A model generated the notes under the pieces. The model was not told where the DNA came from. It saw only the letters and a list, made by a program, of their open reading frames with translations, and did not search any database. From JBKQHQ01 sp052148715 (GTDB taxonomy: Bacteria; Pseudomonadota; Alphaproteobacteria; Rhizobiales; Xanthobacteraceae), in assembly GCA_052148715.1 (NCBI GenBank), contig JBKQHQ010000195.1, positions 1-10,447 of the forward strand: a stretch of DNA of 10,447 nucleotides, read 5' to 3'. The stretch's first letter is position 1. Every line of letters begins with the position of its first letter. This document shows, piece by piece, positions 6,288-10,447 of the stretch. The translations under genes and the position numbers were made by a program.

Positions 6288-6294
6288 CCTCCTT
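6288..6294 (-). promoter_or_regulatory. Strong Shine-Dalgarno of the GyrI-like gene
   Basis: AAGGAGG on the minus strand with 6 nt to the ATG at 6281. It fixes the start of the exported GyrI-like protein. A TGCGGC/GCCGCA inverted repeat (6303-6308 and 6318-6323) lies just upstream in the 5' leader; no function is assigned. The remaining divergent spacer to dapF shows no clear promoter motif. Confidence 0.6.
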
Positions 6295-6425
6295 GCGTCG
6301 GATGCGGCGTTCCCGCGGCCGCAGCGTCATTCCGGCAGAAGGGTTTCTACCACACTTGCGGCTATGCGCGATGGCCCGGAATCGCGCAACTAGCCAAGGT
6401 TCGCGCGAGCCGATAAATCACGCCC

Positions 6426-7304
6426 ATGAGCGTGCTCGCCAACCATGCCTTCCGCAAGATGAACGGTCTCGGCAACGAGATCGTGGTGGTCGACATGCGC
6501 CAGACAACGGCCGCCGTCAGCGCCGCCGAGGCCCGCGCCGTCGCGCGGCCTCAGGGGGCGCCGTATGATCAGCTGATGGCGCTCTATGCGCCGCGCTTGG
6601 CCGGCACCGACGGCTATGTGCGCATCTACAACAACGACGGATCGGAAGTCGGCGCCTGCGGCAACGGCATGCGCTGCCTCGCCGACCTGGTTTTCAAGGA
6701 GAGCGGCAAGGACGCGCTCACGTTCGAGACCAAGGCCGGCCTGATCAATTGCTGGAAGGGCGCGACGCCGGGCCTTTGCACGGTCGACATGGGCGTGCCC
6801 CGCTTCGCCTGGAACGAGATCCCGCTTGCCGAGGAGTTTCGCGACACGCGCGCGATCGAGCTGCAGATCGGCCCGATCGACCGGCCGATCCTGCATTCGC
6901 CCTCCGTCGTCAGCATGGGCAATCCGCACGCGATCTTCTGGGTCGATGACGTGAACGCCTATGATCTCGCCCGCTGCGGCCCGCTCTTGGAGAATCACCC
7001 GATCTTTCCCGAGCGCGCCAACATCACGCTGGCGGCGATCAAATCGCGCGAGCACATCGTGATCCGCACCTGGGAGCGCGGCGCCGGCCTGACCAAGGCC
7101 TGCGGCACGGCGGCCTGCGCGGCCGCGGTCGCCGCCGCGCGCTTGCGGCGCACCGACCGCATCGTGACGGTGACGACACCGGGCGGCGACCTGCGGATCG
7201 AATGGCGCGAAGGCGATGATCACGTGCGTATGACCGGTCCGGTCGAATACGAGTATGAAGGCCGTTTCGACCCGGCGCTGTTTGCCGCAACCGACGTAGC
7301 CTGA
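6426..7304 (+). CDS. dapF: Diaminopimelate epimerase
   Basis: 292 residues, full length. It interconverts LL- and meso-diaminopimelate in the cytoplasm, the penultimate step of lysine synthesis and the source of meso-DAP for peptidoglycan. The two catalytic cysteines are visible: Cys78 in ACGNGMRC and Cys226 in TKACGTAAC. Other family motifs are KMNGLGNE at 11-18, IYNNDGSE around 68-74, and MGNPHAI around 164-170. The N-terminus is very like Bradyrhizobium-type DapF as I recall it. The ATG at 6426 has no obvious Shine-Dalgarno. mtaB begins 5 nt after the stop, so the two are probably one transcript with translational coupling. Confidence 0.97.
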   Translation: MSVLANHAFRKMNGLGNEIVVVDMRQTTAAVSAAEARAVARPQGAPYDQLMALYAPRLAGTDGYVRIYNNDGSEVGACGNGMRCLADLVFKESGKDALTFETKAGLINCWKGATPGLCTVDMGVPRFAWNEIPLAEEFRDTRAIELQIGPIDRPILHSPSVVSMGNPHAIFWVDDVNAYDLARCGPLLENHPIFPERANITLAAIKSREHIVIRTWERGAGLTKACGTAACAAAVAAARLRRTDRIVTVTTPGGDLRIEWREGDDHVRMTGPVEYEYEGRFDPALFAATDVA

Positions 7305-7309
7305 AGCCG

Positions 7310-8584
7310 ATGAGCGTCGACCTCGTCACCTTCGGCTGCCGGCTCAACACCTACGAGTCGGAGGTGCTTCGCCGCGCGGCGGATGCCGCCGGGCTCGACG
7401 ATACGATCGTGGTCAATACTTGCGCCGTCACCAGCGAGGCGGTGCGCCAGGCGCGCCAATCGATCCGGCGGCTCAGGCGAGAACGGCCGCGGGCCCGCAT
7501 CGTCGTCACCGGCTGCGCGGCGCAGACCGAGCCGAAAACCTTCGCGGCGATGCCCGAGGTCGATCGCGTGCTCGGCAATGACGAGAAGCTGCGGCCCGAG
7601 GCCTGGGCGCGCACGCGGGCGGAGTTTTTTGGCGTACCGAGCTTCGGCCTTGAGGCCGAGGAGAAGATCGTCGTCAACGATATCATGGCGGTGCGCGAGA
7701 CGGCGCTGCACCTGATCGACGGCATCGAGGGGCGCGCGCGGGCTTTTGTGCAAATCCAGAACGGCTGCGACCACCGCTGTACGTTCTGCATTATCCCCTA
7801 CGGCCGCGGCAACTCGCGCTCGGTGCCGATGGGCGAGGTGGTGGCGCAGGTGCGCCGGCTCACCGAGAACGGTTACCGCGAGGTGGTGCTGACCGGCGTC
7901 GATATCACGAGCTACGGGACCCGTCTGCCCGGCGCGCCGAAGCTCGGCGTCCTCGTGAAGCAGATCTTGAAGCACGTGCCGGAGCTCGAGCGGCTGCGGC
8001 TCTCGTCGATCGACTCGGTGGAAGCCGATCATGATCTGCTCGATGCGTTCGGAAGCAACGAGCGGCTGATGCCGCACCTGCATCTGTCGCTGCAGGCGGG
8101 CGACGATCTGATCCTCAAGCGCATGAAGCGCCGCCATCTGCGCGCCGACGCCATCGCGTTTTGCGAAGAGGTGCGGCGGCTGCGGCCGGACGTCGTGCTC
8201 GGCGGCGACCTCATCGCCGGCTTCCCGACCGAGACCGACGCGATGTTCGCGCGTTCGCTCGATCTCGTCGACGAATGCGGGCTCACCCACGTCCACGTCT
8301 TTCCGTTCTCGCCGCGGCCAGGCACGCCGGCGGCCAAGATACCACAGGTCGGCCGCTACATCGTCAAGGACCGCGCGCGGCGACTGCGCGAGAAAGGCGC
8401 GCTGGCATTGCGGCGCCATCTCGAAGCCGAAGTCGGCAAGACGCGCCAGGTGCTCGCTGAATCTGAACAGCTCGGCCGCACCGAGCATTTCACGCCGGTA
8501 CGCCTCGCCGATCCGCGGCAACCCGGCGAGATTCTCACCGTCGCGATCGCCGGCCATGACGGCCGTCAGCTGTTGGCGGCCTGA
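7310..8584 (+). CDS. mtaB: tRNA (t6A37) methylthiotransferase, radical SAM
   Basis: 424 residues. It adds a methylthio group to C2 of N6-threonylcarbamoyladenosine at position 37 of ANN-decoding tRNAs. The N-terminal UPF0004 domain binds one Fe-S cluster through Cys10 (TFGCRLN), Cys38 (VVNTCAVT) and Cys69 (VTGCAAQ). The radical-SAM cluster motif CxxxCxxC is Cys153, Cys157 and Cys160 (NGCDHRCTFCIIPYGRG). A C-terminal TRAM-like segment (about 370-424) is present. The FGCRLN start and the domain lengths fit MtaB better than MiaB or RimO. It is downstream of dapF with a 5-nt gap, a common alphaproteobacterial pairing. Its last 19 bp overlap the 3' end of the opposing pseudouridine synthase gene. 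Confidence 0.94.
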   Translation: MSVDLVTFGCRLNTYESEVLRRAADAAGLDDTIVVNTCAVTSEAVRQARQSIRRLRRERPRARIVVTGCAAQTEPKTFAAMPEVDRVLGNDEKLRPEAWARTRAEFFGVPSFGLEAEEKIVVNDIMAVRETALHLIDGIEGRARAFVQIQNGCDHRCTFCIIPYGRGNSRSVPMGEVVAQVRRLTENGYREVVLTGVDITSYGTRLPGAPKLGVLVKQILKHVPELERLRLSSIDSVEADHDLLDAFGSNERLMPHLHLSLQAGDDLILKRMKRRHLRADAIAFCEEVRRLRPDVVLGGDLIAGFPTETDAMFARSLDLVDECGLTHVHVFPFSPRPGTPAAKIPQVGRYIVKDRARRLREKGALALRRHLEAEVGKTRQVLAESEQLGRTEHFTPVRLADPRQPGEILTVAIAGHDGRQLLAA

Positions 8585-9288
8585 GCCCTCTCGTCAGTCC
8601 AGCCGAAAGCCGCCAGCGCTTCGCGCATGTGCTCGGGCACCGGCGCGGTGACGCGGATCGGCTCGCGGTTCTTGTAGAGCGGCACCACGATCTCGCGCGC
8701 ATGCAGGTGCAGGACCGGTCCGCCGCTGCGCGGCGCCGTGCCGTAGACGCTGTCGCCGACGATCGGCCACCCCATCTCGGCGCAGTGCACCCGCAGCTGG
8801 TGGGTGCGGCCGGTGACTGGCTCGAGCGCGAGCCAAGATCTCGGCGTCGTGGCGCGCTCGCCTCCCGCGCGTCCCAACACCTTCCACGTGGTGATTGCCG
8901 CTTGGCCGTGCGGATCGTGCTTCATCCACCAGCCGCGGGCGGCGTCGAGCCGGCCGAGCGGCAGGTCGATGCGGCCTTCGTCGGCCTGCGGTCCGCCTTC
9001 GACCAGGGCCCAATAGGTCTTGCCGACCAAGCCGCTCTTGAACAGCCGGCCGAGCTGGGCCAAGGCCTTGCGATGGCGCCCGAGCACCAGGCAGCCGGAC
9101 GTGTCGCGGTCGAGCCGATGCGCCAAGGCCGGCGCGCGCGGCAAGCCGAAGCGCAGCGCGTCGAAATAATCCTCGAGGCTCGCGCCGCCCTTCGGTCCGC
9201 GGTGAACAGCCATGCCGGCCGGCTTGTCGATCACCAGCATCAGCCCATCGCGGTAGAGGAGGCGCGCCACCATCTCTTCCGGTGTCAT
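8566..9288 (-). CDS. RluA-family RNA pseudouridine synthase
   Basis: 240 residues, without an S4 domain. It isomerises specific uridines to pseudouridine in rRNA or tRNA. Family motifs are DKPAGMAVHRG at 21-31, the catalytic HRLDRDTSG (57-65, nucleophile Asp60), GKTYWALVEG, PVTGRTHQLRVH with the conserved RTHQLR, and PIVGDSVYG. The target RNA cannot be read from the sequence; the length resembles RluA and TruC types. It lies on the opposite strand between mtaB and ftsY, interrupting an otherwise plus-strand block. It starts 26 nt from the ftsY ATG and overlaps the mtaB tail. No strong Shine-Dalgarno is seen before the ATG at 9288; the internal ATG at residue 6 is a less likely alternative. 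Confidence 0.92.
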   Translation of the reverse strand: MTPEEMVARLLYRDGLMLVIDKPAGMAVHRGPKGGASLEDYFDALRFGLPRAPALAHRLDRDTSGCLVLGRHRKALAQLGRLFKSGLVGKTYWALVEGGPQADEGRIDLPLGRLDAARGWWMKHDPHGQAAITTWKVLGRAGGERATTPRSWLALEPVTGRTHQLRVHCAEMGWPIVGDSVYGTAPRSGGPVLHLHAREIVVPLYKNREPIRVTAPVPEHMREALAAFGWTDERAQAANS

Positions 9289-9314
9289 GTCGAAACCGCT
9301 ATCACGGGCCCCCC

Positions 9315-10265
9315 ATGAACGACAGCGCGCCTGAGAAGCCGACGAAGCAAAGCTGGTGGCAGCGGCTGAGCACCGGCCTCAAGCGCACCTCGGCCTCGAT
9401 CGGCACCGCCATTTCCGATCTGGTGTCGAAGCGCAAGCTCGATAAGGCGATGCTCGAGGAGATCGAGGAGGTGTTGATCCGCGCCGACCTCGGGGTCGAG
9501 ACCGCGGGCAAGATCGCCGCGGCGGTAGGCGAGGGACGCTATGACAAGGCGATCTCTGCCGAAGAAGTGAAGGAGGTGTTGGCTGCCGAGGTCGAGAAGG
9601 TCTTAGCGCCGCTGGCCCGGCCCCTCACGATCGACGCGGCAGTGAAGCCGTTCGTCGTTCTGGTCATCGGCGTCAACGGATCGGGCAAGACCACGACCAT
9701 CGGCAAGCTTGCCGCCATATTGCGTGCCGAGCGGCGCAAGGTGATGCTCGCGGCCGGCGACACGTTTCGCGCCGCCGCCATCGACCAGCTCAAGATCTGG
9801 GGCGAGCGCACCGGCGCCGCGGTCGTTGCGCGCGCGCCGGGGTCGGACGCGGCCGGGCTCGCCTACGAGGCGTTGAGCACTGCGCGGGCGCAGGGCATCG
9901 ACGTGCTCCTGATCGACACCGCCGGGCGCTTGCAGAACAAGGCGGCGCTGATGGGCGAGCTTGAAAAAATCGTCCGGGTGGTGAAGAAGGTCGAGCCGGC
10001 GGCGCCGCATGCGGTCTTGCTGGTGCTCGATGCGACGATTGGGCAGAACGCGCTGTCCCAGGTCGAGGTGTTCAGGAACACGGCGGGCGTCACCGGACTT
10101 GCAATGACCAAGCTCGACGGCACCGCGCGCGGCGGCATTCTGGTTGCCATCGCGGCGCGGTTCGGCCTGCCGGTGCATTTCGTCGGCGTCGGCGAAGGGG
10201 TCGACGATTTGGAGCCGTTCGCCGCGCGTGATTTCGCCCGCGCCATTGCGGGGCTGCCGAGATGA
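9315..10265 (+). CDS. ftsY: Signal recognition particle receptor FtsY
   Basis: 316 residues. FtsY docks ribosome-SRP complexes at the inner membrane for co-translational insertion. The NG GTPase domain is complete: an N-domain helical bundle at about 30-110, G1 GVNGSGKTTT (119-128), AGDTFRAAA (147-155), LIDTAGRLQ (199-207), TKLDGTARGG (265-274) and a closing VGVGEGVDDLEPF loop. The acidic A domain of E. coli FtsY is reduced to about 30 residues (MNDSAPEKPTKQSWW...), as in many alphaproteobacteria. The ATG at 9315 was chosen over an in-frame ATG at 9282 because the latter would overlap the start of the divergent pseudouridine synthase gene and adds only a non-conserved tail. ispZ follows after 13 nt. 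Confidence 0.97.
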   Translation: MNDSAPEKPTKQSWWQRLSTGLKRTSASIGTAISDLVSKRKLDKAMLEEIEEVLIRADLGVETAGKIAAAVGEGRYDKAISAEEVKEVLAAEVEKVLAPLARPLTIDAAVKPFVVLVIGVNGSGKTTTIGKLAAILRAERRKVMLAAGDTFRAAAIDQLKIWGERTGAAVVARAPGSDAAGLAYEALSTARAQGIDVLLIDTAGRLQNKAALMGELEKIVRVVKKVEPAAPHAVLLVLDATIGQNALSQVEVFRNTAGVTGLAMTKLDGTARGGILVAIAARFGLPVHFVGVGEGVDDLEPFAARDFARAIAGLPR

Positions 10266-10278
10266 GAAACGAACGCCG

Positions 10279-10447
10279 ATGAACGAGAAGCGACAGCTCA
10301 ACCCGTTCCTGAAACTCGTGCTCGAGCTCGGACCGCTGGTCTTGTTCTTCGCCGCCAATGCGCGCTGGGGCATCTATGCCGGAACCGGCGTGTTCATGGC
10401 CGCCGTGCTCGTTGCGCTTGCGGTCTCCTATGCGCTCACGCGGCATC
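10279..10447 (+). CDS. ispZ: Inner-membrane septation protein IspZ/YciB (5' part only)
   Basis: Only the first 56 codons are in the window. The visible part reads MNEKRQLNPFLKLVLELGPL, then a hydrophobic VLFFAANARWGIYAGTG segment and a second hydrophobic stretch (FMAAVLVALAVSYAL). This matches the start of IspZ/YciB, a polytopic inner-membrane protein linked to cell-envelope integrity and septation. The LELGPLVLFF...IYAGTG pattern is characteristic. It starts 13 nt after ftsY, and the ftsY-ispZ order is common in Hyphomicrobiales, which supports the call. The 3' end is outside. Confidence 0.88.
   Translation, partial: MNEKRQLNPFLKLVLELGPLVLFFAANARWGIYAGTGVFMAAVLVALAVSYALTRH

Noticed and set aside
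5587..6330. Minus-strand 247-aa ORF in another frame over the GyrI-like gene
   Set aside because: The 5658-6281 frame has a signal peptide, a strong ribosome site and a recognisable domain; this frame has only Arg/Gly-rich sequence.
6390..7223. Minus-strand 277-aa ORF antisense to dapF
   Set aside because: Shadow of dapF, which has both catalytic cysteines and full length.
7220..8557. Minus-strand 445-aa ORF antisense to mtaB
   Set aside because: mtaB on the plus strand has all Fe-S cysteines; the antisense frame is open only because of high GC and third-position bias.
9603..10373. Minus-strand 256-aa ORF antisense to ftsY
   Set aside because: Shadow of the ftsY G domain; no motif.

Overview
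The window looks like a GC-rich alphaproteobacterial chromosome, most likely Hyphomicrobiales (the Bradyrhizobium/Rhodopseudomonas/Xanthobacter side). The reasons are the gene order dapF, mtaB, ftsY, ispZ, which is typical of that group, the N-terminus of DapF (...NHAFRKMNGLGNEIVVVD...), the short FtsY without a long acidic A domain, and the high GC of the housekeeping genes. Taxonomy is an inference from these features, not a database result.

Left third (1-3473, minus strand): an accessory, probably immune-type locus. One uninterrupted minus-strand frame runs from about 3295 (or 3310) off the left edge, at least 1098 codons. It encodes a bacterial NLR-like STAND protein with an N-terminal helical region, a TIR domain, a NACHT ATPase (GEFGMGKT, DGLDE), a helical C-terminal ATPase part, pentapeptide repeats, and at least three near-identical 44-residue WD40 repeats that continue beyond the window. 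Just upstream, with a perfect AAGGAG ribosome binding site, lies a 45-aa ORF with a GTG start and one predicted transmembrane helix. The two look like one operon. The plus-strand reading frames across this region are shadows.

Spacer (3474-3790): about 317 bases holding an AT-rich patch with an 8-bp inverted repeat (GTCACAAA...TTTGTGAC) between divergent genes, plus a small hairpin in the leader of the minus-strand operon.

Middle (3791-6281): a Tat-signal metallo-beta-lactamase-fold hydrolase of the NAPE-PLD/UlaG-like type on the plus strand, convergent with two exported minus-strand proteins, a SIMPL (DUF541/YggE) protein and a secreted GyrI-like effector-binding-domain protein. These are envelope or periplasmic genes of unknown physiological role.

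Right part (6426-10447): housekeeping genes. dapF (lysine/peptidoglycan precursor synthesis) and mtaB (tRNA ms2t6A37 methylthiolation) are 5 nt apart. An RluA-family pseudouridine synthase on the opposite strand overlaps the mtaB tail. ftsY (signal recognition particle receptor) and the start of ispZ/yciB (inner-membrane septation protein) follow.

The strongest candidate for an undescribed system is the 45-aa membrane protein plus the TIR-NACHT-pentapeptide-WD40 protein. By analogy with bacterial NLR/STAND defence proteins, the repeat domain would sense a trigger, NACHT would oligomerise, and TIR would consume or convert NAD+. The role of the small membrane partner is unknown.
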